Made by a program: the position numbers and the translations under genes
In this document: positions 27,746 to 37,053 of the stretch, in pieces
Layout: each line of letters starts with the position of its first letter
Position numbering within the stretch: position 1 is the stretch's first letter
The notes under the pieces: model-generated
What the model was told of the DNA's origin: nothing
The model's input: the letters and a program-made list of their open reading frames with translations, nothing else
The model's database searches: none
From: Roseiarcus sp963835215
GTDB taxonomy: Bacteria > Pseudomonadota > Alphaproteobacteria > Rhizobiales > Beijerinckiaceae
Reading direction: 5' to 3'
Length of the DNA: 64,000 nt
Assembly (NCBI GenBank): GCA_963835215.1
Contig: CAWIES010000002.1
Location: 682,001-746,000, forward strand

Positions 27746-29349
27746 TTAGTTGGATTGCCGGCGCAAAAACGCCGGAATCTCGAGCTGGTCGTCTTCGAGC
27801 GACGCGGGGCGCCCTGCGACGCGGCCGTGCGGATCGAGCTGACCCTGAGCCGGGCGCGAGGGGGCCGGGCGCGCTTGCGGACGCCCGTATTCGGCGTGCA
27901 GCGCGGCCGCGCTCGGGCGCGGCGCGGCGACCGGCGGGGCGATCGCGCGAGGCGCGGCGGGCGCATCCTCGTGGCGGCTGATGCCGAAGGCGGCGAGCTT
28001 CTCCAGCAAGGATCGGCGGCGCGTCTCGATCGCGGGAGGCGCGTTGGGCGCGTCGCCGCGATGGGCGCGGAGCTGCGTCTGGGCGATCGGGGGCAGATCG
28101 TCGATCTGCGGCATGCGCGGCGCGCGCAAGGCAGGTTGCTCGGGCGCCGGCGGGATAAACTCCTCCTCCTCGAACTGCTCTTCCTCCTGCTCGACGGGCG
28201 CCGGCTCGGAATAGGCGACGTGCCTCGGGGCGGCGGGCCGGATCTCGACTTGAGCCGCGGGCGGAGCCGGTTCGGCCGGCGCTGCGGCGGGGATCGCCGC
28301 GGGCAACGGGCGCGGAATGGCGCGCGTGCGCGCCGGCCCCTCGACCCGCAGCGGCGTGACCGGCTCGATCTTGTCGATCGCGGCCTGGTCGATGCCGGTC
28401 GCCACCACCGAGACGCGCACGACGCCGTCGAGCGCGGAATCGAAGGTCGCGCCCAGGATGATGTTGGCGTCTTCGTCGACTTCCTGACGGATGCGGCTCG
28501 CCGCCTCGTCGACCTCATAGAGGGTGAGGTCGTTGCCGCCGGTGATCGAGATCAGCAGCCCGCGCGCGCCGCTGCATCGAGGTCTCGTCGAGCAGCGGAT
28601 TGGCGATCGCGGCCTCGGCGGCCAGCACCGCGCGGCGCTCGCCGGTCGCTTCGCCGGTGCCCATCATCGCCTTGCCCATTTCGCTCATGATCGAGCGCAC
28701 GTCGGCGAAGTCGAGGTTGATCAGGCCTTCCTTGACCATCAGGTCGGTGATGCAGGCGACGCCCGAATAGAGCACCTGGTCGGCCATCGCGAAGGCGTCG
28801 GCGAAGGTGGTCTTCTCGTTGGCGACGCGGAACAGGTTCTGGTTGGGGATGACGATCAGCGTGTCGACGCTCTTTTGCAGCTCGCCGATGCCGCCGTCGG
28901 CGAGGCGCATGCGCCGCTGGCCCTCGAAGTGGAAGGGCTTGGTGACGACGCCGACGGTGAGGATGCCGAGCTCGCGCGCGATGCGGGCGATCACCGGCGC
29001 GGCGCCGGTGCCGGTGCCCCCGCCCATGCCGGCGGTGACGAAGGCCATGTGCGCGCCGGCGAGGTGATCGCGAATCTCCTCGATGCGCTTCCTCGGCAGC
29101 GGCGCGCCCGACTTCCGGCTTCGAGCCGGCGCCCAGGCCCTCGGTGACCTGCATGCCCATCTGGATGATGCGTTCGGCGCGCGAGGACGCCAGCGCCTGC
29201 GCGTCGGTGTTGGCGACGACGAAGTCGACGCCCGACAGCCCGGACACGATCATGTTGTTGACCGCGTTGCCGCCGGCGCCGCCGACCCCGACAACGATGA
29301 TGCGGGGCTTGAGTTCCCGGAGTTCCGGCGCCTTTAGATTGATCGACAT
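27746..29349 (-). CDS. ftsZ: Cell division protein FtsZ (two frameshifts in sequence)
   Basis: FtsZ is the tubulin-like GTPase of the division ring. It has the N-terminal IIVVGVGGAGGNAVNNMI, the GTP signature GMGGGTGTGAAPVIA, NLDFADVRSIMSEMGKAMMG, and the alphaproteobacterial long Pro/Ala-rich linker ending in the C-terminal conserved peptide EIPAFLRRQ. The frame breaks near 29085 and near 28565; deleting one C at each gives EEAIEEIRDHL and MQGARGLLISITGG, exactly as expected. The repaired product is about 533 residues. The ATG at 29349 has GAGG six bases upstream. FtsZ is essential, so these are almost certainly sequence errors. Confidence 0.95.
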
Positions 29350-29461
29350 AGCTGGCCTCATCTCTTGGACGCCCGCTGGCGCCGGATTAAACGTTTGCGG
29401 CATTCACTTGCACTGCGCCGCCCTGCACTCGCGCCGCGCCGCCCTTCGTGGACGCCGCGCG

Positions 29462-30776
29462 TCAAAAGCTTTCCTTCAACCATTTACCCACTCGCGCGAC
29501 ATAGCCGGCGTCGTCGTCGGAAGCGCGATCGGCGCGCCCCGGCTCGAAATGCTCGATCCCCGCCACCTGCGGATAGACCAGCAGGCCGACCACCGCCGCG
29601 AAGGCGGGGCTCTTGGCCGATTCGGGCAGGCCCTCGACGCCGAGCGGGCGCCCGATCCGGGCCTGACTGGAGACGATCGCGCGCGCCAGTTCCGGCAGGC
29701 CGGTGAGCTGGCAGCCCCCGCCCGTGAGCACCAGCCGTCGCCCGGCGTGAATGCCGAACCCGGCCGCTTTCAGCCGATCGCGCGTGAGTTCGAGAATCTC
29801 TTCGACCCGCGGCCTGATGATGCGCACGAGTTCGGACTTGGGCAGATGGGTCGAATGGTCCATGTCGTCGCCGACCCGCTGAACCGCGATCGAATCGCGC
29901 TCGTCGGAGGGCGAAGCGATGCAGGCGCCGTAGAGCGTCTTGAGCCGCTCGGCGTCGGCCATGCTGACCGACAGGCCGCGCGCGATATCCATGGTGATGT
30001 GGACGCCGCCGACCGCAACGGCGTCGACATGGATCATCCGGCCGCCGGCGAAGACCCCGATTGTCGTCGAGCCGCCGCCGAAATCGACCACCGCCGCGCC
30101 GAGCTGGACCTCGTCGTCGACCAGCGTCGACAGGCCGGCGGCGTATGGCGTCGCCACCATCGCGCCAACGCGCAGGTGGCAGCGTTCGATCGCCAGCATG
30201 AGATTGCGCGCCGCGGCGGCCTCGCAGGTCGCGACATGCATCTCGGCGCCGAGTTCGTCGCCGACCATGCCCTTGGGATCGCGCACGCCGCGCGGCGCCG
30301 TCGAGCCAGAAGCCGGTGGGCGCCGCATGCAGCACCGCGCGACCGGAATAGGAGCCGGCGGCGGACGCCGCCTCGAGCACCCGGTGAATGTCGCCCTGGC
30401 TGACCGCCTTGCCGCGCAGCGCGATCTTGGCGTCGAACAGTTGCGAGGACAGCCGGCCGCCCGACATGTTGACGACGACGCTGTCGACCTCGACCCCCGA
30501 CATGCGCTCGGCGGCGTCGACCGCGAGGCGGATCGCGCCCTCGGCCGCGTCGAGATCGACGATCGCGCCCGCTTTCACGCCGCGCGAGCGCTGGTGGCCG
30601 ATGCCGAGCACGCGGCAGCGGTGGGTGCGCTCGGGCAGCGCGGCGGAGAGTTCGATCGGCGTCAGCCGGGCGATCAGGCTGACGATCTTCGAGGCGCCGA
30701 CGTCGAGTACCGACAGGACGGCCGATTTGCGCGGCGGCAGTTGCCGCATGCGCGGCGTGAGGGGTCTGAAGGTCAT
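29462..30776 (-). CDS. ftsA: Cell division protein FtsA (frameshift in sequence)
   Basis: FtsA is the actin-like protein that tethers FtsZ to the membrane. The N-terminal part has LDVGASKIVSLIARL and RSRGVKAGAIVDLDAAEGAIR. The C-terminal part, in another frame, has VVDFGGGSTTIGVFAGG, VGGVHITMDIARGL, VLTGGGCQLTG and the amphipathic C terminus VGKWLKESF. The frames join near 30300 (ctcgacggcgccgcgcggc), where one base is extra. After repair it has about 437 residues. Its ATG overlaps the ftsQ stop as ATGA, and ftsZ follows after 112 bases. Confidence 0.93.
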
Positions 30777-31725
30777 GGCGATGCGACCTTCTTGGGTTTG
30801 GCCGCCTCGCGCGCCGCCGCCGCCTCTTCCGACAGCCGCGCGAAGACCCGGCCGGGGACGCGCAGATCGACCGAAAGAATGTCGCGTTCGAGAATGCGCG
30901 ACTGCCGCTGCAACATCAGCAGCGTCGCCATCGCCGAGAGCGGCTCGGCCTCCGGCAGCTTGACGTCGATGCCTGAGCGCATCTTGAGATTCCAGCGCCG
31001 GCCGCCGACCAGCACGCCGGCGGCAATCCGCGGGCGCAGTTCCCCCGAAGCGTCGAGCAGCGAGATGAATTCGCCGACGCGTGCGTTGGCGCCCTCGCCG
31101 ACGACGAACGGCAGCGCCTGGTACTTGTCGCGCATCAAATCGATCACGGTGCCGTCGGCGGCGATCGCGCTGATCTCGCCGTCCTTCTGCCACAGCGCGG
31201 CGGGCGTGCGCTCGACGATTTCGATGACGACGCGATCGGGATAGAGCTTGCGCACGCTCGCCTGCTTGATCAGCGGCATCGCCTCGAGCGCCTTGCGCGC
31301 CTCGGCGGCGTCAAAAAAGGGCAGCGATGTTTTGGCGTTGACGCCCGCGAGCGTCAGGATTTCAGCTTCGGGAATCTGCGACTGGCCCGAGATCGTCACC
31401 GCGGCGATCCCAAAGCCGAGCGAGCGGGCGACATAATCGCCAATGCCGCCTTCCTGAGCGACGAACGCCTGATACTCGCCACCGCGCAGCGCGCCGAGCG
31501 CGGCGACGCCCACGAGCAGCGCGCAAGCGAGGACAATACCGAGGCCGCGCGGCGCGGGCTTGGTGAAATGCACCGACCAGCGCGCCGGACCGCGCCGCGC
31601 GCGCTCGCCGCGCAGCAGCACGCGCGCGGCGCGGCCGGAGCGCGCGGGACGATGCCCAGCGCCGCCGGGGGCCGCAAGCCGTACGCGCCGCTCAACGATT
31701 GCACGAAGCGTCCTCCACCATCCAT
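30773..31725 (-). CDS. ftsQ: Cell division protein FtsQ (probable frameshift near N terminus)
   Basis: FtsQ is the bitopic divisome scaffold. It has an Arg/Ala/Pro-rich cytoplasmic N terminus, one membrane helix (LGIVLACALLVGVAALGAL), a POTRA domain (AAVTISGQSQIPEAEILTLAG) and the FtsQ domain (VIEIVERTPAALWQ, GTVIDL). The start MDGGGRFVQSLSG at 31725 fits other alphaproteobacterial FtsQ proteins but lies in a different frame from the rest; the shift is in the CG-rich run near 31620, where one base is probably missing. In the downstream frame an open reading frame also continues upstream, so the start is less certain. The 5' end overlaps the end of ddl by 34 bases. Confidence 0.82.
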
Positions 31726-32612
31726 TCCACCAACTCGCCGAACGACAGGCCGGCATAGGCCGCCATGTCCGGCACCAACGAGGTCTCCGTCATCCCCGGC
31801 TGCGTGTTGACCTCCAGGCAGACCAGGTCCCCGGATTCCCCCTTCGACTCATCGAAACGAAAATCGGCCCGGCTCACCCCGCGACAGCCGAGCGCGCGAT
31901 GCGCCCTCAGCGTCAACTCTTGGACGTCATGGTAAATTTTCGGTTTAATTTTCGCCGGAAGGATGTGCAGAGAGCCGCCCTTGGCGTATTTCGCGTCGTA
32001 TCCGTAGAATGCCTCGGACACCGGCTGGATTTCGATGACGTCAAAGACCCGTTCGCCCATCACGGCGCAGGTCAATTCCTTGCCATCGACGAATCGCTCG
32101 GCGAGCAGGCGCTCGCCATAGGGCCAGTCCTCGCGCCCGACCTCCTGGGGCGGATGGGCGCGGCCCTCCTTGACGATCACCACCCCGAAAGACGAGCCCT
32201 CGCTGATCGGCTTGAGCACATAGGGCGGCTCAAGCACGTGGCGGCGCGCCGCTTCGGCGCGATCGACCACGATGCCGTGAGCCACCGGCACGCCGGCGCC
32301 CGCGAGCACGAGTTTGGCGAGGTCTTTTTGCATCGCCAGCGCCGAGGCCAGCACGCCCGAATGGGTGTAGGGAATGCTCAAAATCTCCAGCACGCCCTGG
32401 ATCGTGCCATCTTCGCCGACCTTGCCATGCAGCGCGTTGAAGGCGACGTCGGGCTTCAAATTGGCGAGGACGGCGGCGATGTTGCGATCGACGTCGATGC
32501 GGCTGACGCGGTAACCCCGCGCCTCGAGCGCGTCTGCGCAGCCCCGGCCGGAATTGAGCGACACGGGTCGCTCAGCCGACCAGCCGCCCATCAGCACCGC
32601 CACATGTTTCAA
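31692..32612 (-). CDS. ddl: D-alanine--D-alanine ligase Ddl
   Basis: Ddl joins two D-Ala for the peptidoglycan pentapeptide. It has VLMGGWSAERPVSLNSG, NALHGKVGEDGTIQGVLE, YTHSGVLASALAMQKDLAK, PYVLKPISEGSSFGV, and the metal-binding end DLVCLEVNTQPGMTETSLVP. I take the TTG at 32612 as the start: it gives LKHVAVLMGG, matching family N termini, and GGAGG lies five bases upstream. An ATG at 32654 would place the two CtrA boxes inside the gene. The product has 306 residues. It begins the ddl-ftsQ-ftsA-ftsZ unit; alr is at 56.7 kb. Confidence 0.93.
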   Translation of the reverse strand: MKHVAVLMGGWSAERPVSLNSGRGCADALEARGYRVSRIDVDRNIAAVLANLKPDVAFNALHGKVGEDGTIQGVLEILSIPYTHSGVLASALAMQKDLAKLVLAGAGVPVAHGIVVDRAEAARRHVLEPPYVLKPISEGSSFGVVIVKEGRAHPPQEVGREDWPYGERLLAERFVDGKELTCAVMGERVFDVIEIQPVSEAFYGYDAKYAKGGSLHILPAKIKPKIYHDVQELTLRAHRALGCRGVSRADFRFDESKGESGDLVCLEVNTQPGMTETSLVPDMAAYAGLSFGELVEWMVEDASCNR

Positions 32613-32643
32613 TCGCCCCTCCGAACCCGGCCGCCGGCGTGCG

Positions 32644-32658
32644 TTAAGGCACAATTAA
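32644..32658. promoter_or_regulatory. CtrA-type box, ddl-proximal
   Basis: TTAA at 32644-32647 and TTAA at 32655-32658 are separated by 7 bases, an exact full CtrA consensus. It begins 32 bases upstream of the ddl start on the minus strand. A second box lies 25 bases further upstream. Confidence 0.6.
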
Positions 32659-32668
32659 TTCCCGGGCG

Positions 32669-32683
32669 TTAAGGCCGCGTTAA
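32669..32683. promoter_or_regulatory. CtrA-type box, ddl-distal
   Basis: TTAA at 32669-32672 and TTAA at 32680-32683 are separated by 7 bases, a second exact full CtrA consensus. The two boxes are 25 bases centre to centre in the divergent region between ddl and the desaturase gene. In Caulobacter CtrA controls division-gene promoters, so control of ddl-ftsQAZ here is a reasonable inference. Confidence 0.6.
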
Positions 32684-32854
32684 CCCGCCGGGCCTGCGCG
32701 AGGCTTGCTAGACGAGAATCGTGGCCCATTTTTTGGGCGGTGGTTAAAGTCCGTCGATGCGTTTGAAAAAGTGATTGGGAACCCGCCTCAGACGGCGCTT
32801 CTCAGTGGACAGGCGCCTCCCAAATGCCGCAATGGTCAGCGCATGGAGGCCCCC

Positions 32855-33937
32855 GTGACCAACAGCCTCAGCCAATCGCCCCCGCCCCCCAATCCGCCTG
32901 AGGCAACCCTGCCTGAGGCCGATCGGCTGCCGGGGATTCTCGCCCGCTATCGCGACCCCAAACTCGCCCTGAGCCTCAAAGAGATCGCCGTCACTTTGGC
33001 GCCGCTGATCGCGCTCTGGGCGGGCATGTGGGCGCTGATGCACATCAGCTATTGGCTGAGCCTCATCCTCGCCCTGCCGGCGGCGGGATTTCTGGTGCGG
33101 CTGTTCATGATCCAGCACGATTGCGGCCACGGCTCGTTCTTCCGCCATCGCGCGATCAACGACTGGGTGGGGCGCGTATTCGGCGTCGTCACGATGACGC
33201 CCTACGATTATTGGAAGCGCACTCACGCGGCCCACCACGCGAGCTCGGGCAATCTCGATCATCGCGGGCTTGGCGACATCGATACGCTGACGGTCCGAGA
33301 ATACCTGAAGCTGAACTGGCGCGGGCGCCTCGGCTACCGCCTCTATCGCCATCCGCTGGTGATGTTCGGCCTCGGGCCGACCTATCTCTTTCTGTTGCAG
33401 CATCGCGCGCCCTTCGGCCTGATGCGCGCGGGCTGGACGCCGTGGAATTCGACGATGGCGACCAACGCGGGCATCGCCGCCGTCGTCGCCTTCCTGATGT
33501 GGCTGATCGGCCCGGCGCCCTTCCTGATGATTCACGGGCCGATCTTCGTGCTCGCCGCGACGATCGGCGTCTGGCTGTTCTACGTGCAGCATCAATTTGA
33601 GGACACACGCTGGGCGCGCGAAACGGATTGGAGCCTACCCGAAGCGGCGTTGCATGGCTCGTCCTATTACGAACTGCCGAGCGTCTTGCGGTGGTTCAGC
33701 GCCAACATCGGCATCCACCACGTCCACCACCTGTCGAGCCGCATCCCGTTTTATCGCCTGCGCGAAGTGCTGCGCGACCACCCCGAACTCGGCAAGATCG
33801 GCCGCGTGACGCTGTGGCAGAGCCTCGCCTGCGTGAACTTCGCGCTATGGGACGAAGACGCAAAGCGGCTGATTTCGTTCGGCGCGCTGCGCAGGCGCCT
33901 GCGCGCGCAGCAGCAGCAGATGTCTCCGGCTACCTGA
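32855..33937 (+). CDS. Membrane fatty acid desaturase-type protein
   Basis: The ~360-residue protein is a di-iron membrane desaturase or hydroxylase. The three His boxes are HDCGH (after MIQHDCGHGSFFRH), HAAHH (KRTHAAHHASSG) and HHVHH (IGIHHVHHLSSR), with four to six membrane helices between and after them. It would introduce a double bond into lipid acyl chains or a similar substrate. I choose the GTG at 32855 because GGAGG lies five bases upstream; an ATG at 32843 is also in frame but has no good ribosome site. It is transcribed away from ddl and lies within the segment that separates ddl from murB. Confidence 0.88.
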   Translation: MTNSLSQSPPPPNPPEATLPEADRLPGILARYRDPKLALSLKEIAVTLAPLIALWAGMWALMHISYWLSLILALPAAGFLVRLFMIQHDCGHGSFFRHRAINDWVGRVFGVVTMTPYDYWKRTHAAHHASSGNLDHRGLGDIDTLTVREYLKLNWRGRLGYRLYRHPLVMFGLGPTYLFLLQHRAPFGLMRAGWTPWNSTMATNAGIAAVVAFLMWLIGPAPFLMIHGPIFVLAATIGVWLFYVQHQFEDTRWARETDWSLPEAALHGSSYYELPSVLRWFSANIGIHHVHHLSSRIPFYRLREVLRDHPELGKIGRVTLWQSLACVNFALWDEDAKRLISFGALRRRLRAQQQQMSPAT

Positions 33938-33990
33938 CGCCGCAGAGCACGGCGAGCTTCGCCTAGCGCCGCATGCAATCCGAAGGAGCG

Positions 33991-34079
33991 GTCATTGCGA
34001 GGCGCGAAGCGACGAAGAAATCCGCGCTTCCTTCGTGGCTTTGTGCCCCATGGGTTGCTTCGCTTGCGCTCGCAATGAC
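33991..34079. repeat. Palindromic intergenic repeat (GTCATTGCGAG type)
   Basis: The left arm begins GTCATTGCGAGGCGCGAAGC (33991 on) and the right arm (34055-34079) is close to its reverse complement, ending GCTCGCAATGAC. A nested GAAG...CTTC stem lies between. Repeats starting with this core are frequent between genes in rhizobial genomes. It fills most of the gap between the desaturase and the MazE-like remnant. Confidence 0.75.
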
Positions 34080-34095
34080 ATCGCCGCAGCGTGCG

Positions 34096-34332
34096 TCAGC
34101 CGCGCTCGCGACCCGTGTCGTCCCAATCAAACGCTTCGCGCATCGCGTCCGGCGTCATGTTGACCAACAGGTCTTGCAGCGAAAATGTTGGCGGGACCGG
34201 CTCGATGATCAGCCGCGAGCCGTCCGCGACGATATTGACCTTCTGACCCTCGCTGGCGCCGATCTGCTAGGCCAAGGCACGCGGCAAGCGCAGGCCAAGC
34301 GAATTGCCCCATTTGGAAAGCTGGACTTGCAT
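34096..34332 (-). pseudogene. MazE/AbrB-type antitoxin remnant with an internal amber stop
   Basis: The frame starts MQVQLSKWGNSLGLRLPRAL, the canonical AbrB/MazE swapped-hairpin N terminus, and continues QIGASEGQKVNIVADGSRL and a toxin-binding tail LQDLLVNMTPDAMREAF to a TGA at 34098-34096. Codon 22 is TAG (34269-34267), where relatives have Glu or Lys; a single base change explains it. No MazF/PIN toxin gene is next to it: downstream is the palindromic repeat and upstream is the membrane protein gene. So this is either a dead orphan antitoxin or a gene with a sequence error; the frame is otherwise open over 79 codons. Confidence 0.7.
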
Positions 34333-34416
34333 GGCGGGGATTCCGTGCTCATCGGGGCGATCGTTATTCGGCAAGTGAACGTGCGGCTGCTCAGAAAGTC
34401 GCCTCGATGTGGAAGG

Positions 34417-35868
34417 TCAAGGTTGCTTCGGTGGTTGAGTAGCTGCTGGCGATGTTACTTTTGTCGGCGATGCTATTGAGATCGGCATAGCGCCAGCCTC
34501 GGTTAGAGGCGAGGCCGGAATTGCAAATGTCGTTTCAAATTCGAGCGACGCAAAAATCAGAAGGACAACGATCAGGACTGCGTACACGAATGCCACTGAC
34601 AATCGCACCGACCGATAGTCGCGAACGCTTTCCCGGATCGGCCCCTCGCTGAGTTCGTCAACCTCGGACTGAGAGAGAAAGAGATTCAAACGAGTGCGCC
34701 AAGCTCGCCGAGCGCGCTTTTGGGTGTGCAGATAACGATGGTTGAGGAACACTTGAATCGAAAAGGAATACACGAGGAAAAGCGCCGCCCCAACTGCCAG
34801 CACACCGGCGATCCATTGGTTCGACGCCTTCGATGTATCAGGAAGGATTTTGAGGACGAAGGGTGCGGTAGCAACCGCGAGATCCTTCCAAAGAGCGCTG
34901 GCAAGATCCTGCGCTCGTTGGCTGACCTTTTGAGCTTCGTCGGATACGGTCTTCCGAAGATCGGCTAAAGCCTTCAGCGTTTCCCTACTGCCAGCCTTGA
35001 CGTAGGCGCTGTACGCCGCGCTGGCCGACTCGAGGCTCCCATCGCCGAAGTTTCTGGGTGCCTCTTGTCGGTACGATCTAGCCCATTCAGCGGCGAGCAA
35101 AAGGTGTCGTGTGTCGACGTCCCTGGGGCCATTGACGAACGTCCAGGTCGCCCCTTCGGCGAGTCGATCATACATGCCGGCCAATTCGGCGTCGCTGAAG
35201 CTCACTGTCCTGCTTGGCGGACCATCGAAGTGGTACGCGACCTCCAAATTATTTTTGGACACATGATCGGCTGCTGCAGCCATGAGTTTTCTGGCTGCGA
35301 GATTGCGCCAACCTTCGTAGGCCATGCTCGAACGCTCCGGCGCCGCACGAATCAACCACGGGCGGATATCTGATGGAACTGCGCTATCGGTCGTAAAATC
35401 TCGGCAATACGCGCGGGGATCGGGGAGGGGCTCAGATGGCGCATACGGAAGTGAAAGGTCCAACGTCCAACGCTGAAATCTGGCGTGGTGCGTTGTGAAC
35501 GTCCCGCGACCATCCATGTCGGCCGCTTCAACTCGATCGGAAACCGCTATGTCCCCAGCGAGCTTCGCAATTGCACTGCTCAAAAATACTTGAAGCACAC
35601 CGACAACAGGCTCCTTCTCAAGCGAAAATCGGAAAATTGCATCCGGTCCCGGCTCCTCGTTATCGACAAGTTCTGTTTCCGAGATGACCTCAGTGATCGT
35701 TACAGCTCTGAGATAGCGCGGGCGGTTAGCGCGCAATTCGAGCCATCTTCGGCGAACTTCGACATTGTCCAGTTTTGCTTGGAACACGAGATGCATCGCA
35801 CGCTCGTCGACCGTCTCGACGACAGCAGTCTCGCCGACTAGGTCAGAGATTTGTGCCGGTGTCGTCAT
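34417..35868 (-). CDS. Unknown protein with C-terminal coiled coil and two TM helices, partner of NdpA-like gene
   Basis: I do not recognise this 483-residue protein. About 330 residues appear soluble. Then comes a helical, coiled-coil-like region (ALADLRKTVSDEAQKVSQRA), a first membrane helix (WIAGVLAVGAALFLVYSF), a ~50-residue basic loop (HRYLHTQKRARRAWRTRL), a second membrane helix (LSVAFVYAVLIVVLLIFA) and a Pro/Thr-rich tail. The architecture resembles a membrane-tethered sensor or effector. The ATG at 35868 lies 26 bases inside the 3' end of the NdpA-like gene, so the two are coupled. Base composition is clearly AT-richer than its neighbours, a sign of transfer. A TTG four codons upstream is an alternative start. 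Confidence 0.7.
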   Translation of the reverse strand: MTTPAQISDLVGETAVVETVDERAMHLVFQAKLDNVEVRRRWLELRANRPRYLRAVTITEVISETELVDNEEPGPDAIFRFSLEKEPVVGVLQVFLSSAIAKLAGDIAVSDRVEAADMDGRGTFTTHHARFQRWTLDLSLPYAPSEPLPDPRAYCRDFTTDSAVPSDIRPWLIRAAPERSSMAYEGWRNLAARKLMAAAADHVSKNNLEVAYHFDGPPSRTVSFSDAELAGMYDRLAEGATWTFVNGPRDVDTRHLLLAAEWARSYRQEAPRNFGDGSLESASAAYSAYVKAGSRETLKALADLRKTVSDEAQKVSQRAQDLASALWKDLAVATAPFVLKILPDTSKASNQWIAGVLAVGAALFLVYSFSIQVFLNHRYLHTQKRARRAWRTRLNLFLSQSEVDELSEGPIRESVRDYRSVRLSVAFVYAVLIVVLLIFASLEFETTFAIPASPLTEAGAMPISIASPTKVTSPAATQPPKQP

Positions 35869-36869
35869 ATTGAGTTTCAAGCCTGTCGTTGATAACGATC
35901 CTATTGTCCTCTACGTGAACGAACTGGCTAACATCTCTCGGGGCCTTGATCTGAATTCCGTTGACCGTTCTATAACGGACCGCAGTGGGCTGACTGACTC
36001 TCGCCGCGTTCAACGCAACAGGAATTCCGTCGATGCGGGCCTTGCGGAGGGCGCTGTTGAACTTCGCAACCAGCGGATCGCTATCGGGAAGTCTGCGGCC
36101 CAGCACGGTGTCAAGGAACGCCTTCTGATCCTCGAAGTCGATATTCCCACCTGCCGCTGCGGCGTCGTACGTCCGCCTATTCACGTCGCGGAGGATCTCT
36201 GGCGGCACGAGTTCCCTATTCTCTCTGAGCACCTTTCGGGTTGCATCGACCAATTTCTTGGTTAGGTCCGCATCCTCATGCAACCGCACCGCGTCGAGGA
36301 AGTTCTCAAAATATCGCGCGACCTTTTGCTGATTCCTGCGATCCAACACCGTCAATTCGCCGCCGTCTTCCGTCAGCCTAATAAGTGCCGACTTCTGCAA
36401 GGCTGCCTTGTTTTGAACGAATGTCCTCTGAAGAGCTTCCAAGCTGACACGCTTGCGACCGCCCACAGCGTCCTCGAGAGCATAAGCGACGACCGTCTCA
36501 TCGTCGTATTTTAGAATTGCAAATGATTTTTCGCCGCCGACGTCCAGCACAAACATAAGCACAGCTCCGGCCGCGGCGGAGCCCCCATGCTTACGTTGGA
36601 AATCTTCGGCAAGTCGCTCGCTCTCGTCCTGAAATAAGCGCTCGTCTTATTCAATTTGGCAAATTTCGCTCGCGCGTCGCCGAGGCATCAGAAAAAACGT
36701 ACGGCAAGCCGGCATTCACCGAACGAATGCGATCAAGAAAAAAGGCGGCAAACCCTTCAGGTTCAATCGCTTCGAGGCGCACAAAGTCATCTTCCTTAGG
36801 ACCGACGAGATGAAACACCATCCGCTCGATCCTCATCACGGCGAGTTGGCCCTCATCAAAGAACGCCAT
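35843..36869 (-). CDS. NdpA-like nucleoid-associated protein (two frameshifts in sequence)
   Basis: The N-terminal piece (IERMVFHLVGPKEDDF, FFLDRIRSVNAGLPYVFSD) and the large C-terminal piece (LMFVLDVGGEKSFAILKYDD, KSALIRL, KVARYFENFLDA) together match the NdpA/YejK nucleoid-associated family. They are joined by a short middle piece in a third frame (FAKLNKTSAYF, then QDESERLAEDFQ). Breaks fall at AAATTT (36661-36666) and GAAAT (36631-36635), both homopolymer spots, so they are likely indel errors; the repaired length is about 341 residues. The ATG at 36869 has GAGGAG 8 bases upstream. Family members bind DNA or coat the nucleoid. This copy is in an AT-richer island, coupled to a membrane-protein gene. 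Confidence 0.78.
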
Positions 36870-37053
36870 TGCGTGTTCTCCTCAAATAGAACAAATAGTG
36901 AACAGCGTCAATTGAAAACTTGTCTCGCTCTGACCCCCGGCGGCGGGGACTACAATAATTACAGTCTGTTACAATCAGCGGATGGCCGATTTATGCAGTC
37001 GACGACTGATGGCGAAACGTAACGGAAATCGGAGCTGGCCCCACTAAGCCGCC

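Noticed and set aside
27746..29349. Calling ftsZ (and ftsA, murB, bamD) pseudogenes
   Set aside because: These are essential and fully conserved on both sides of each single-base shift; sequencing error is the simpler explanation.
34417..36869. Assigning the NdpA/membrane pair to the Kiwa defence system
   Set aside because: Neither gene resembles KwaA (small four-helix protein) or the KwaB DUF4868 pattern clearly enough; only the architecture is alike.
36883..36911. A TTGACG-17-TATTTG pair as promoter of the NdpA-like gene
   Set aside because: The -10 overlaps the ribosome site, leaving no room for a transcript that includes it.
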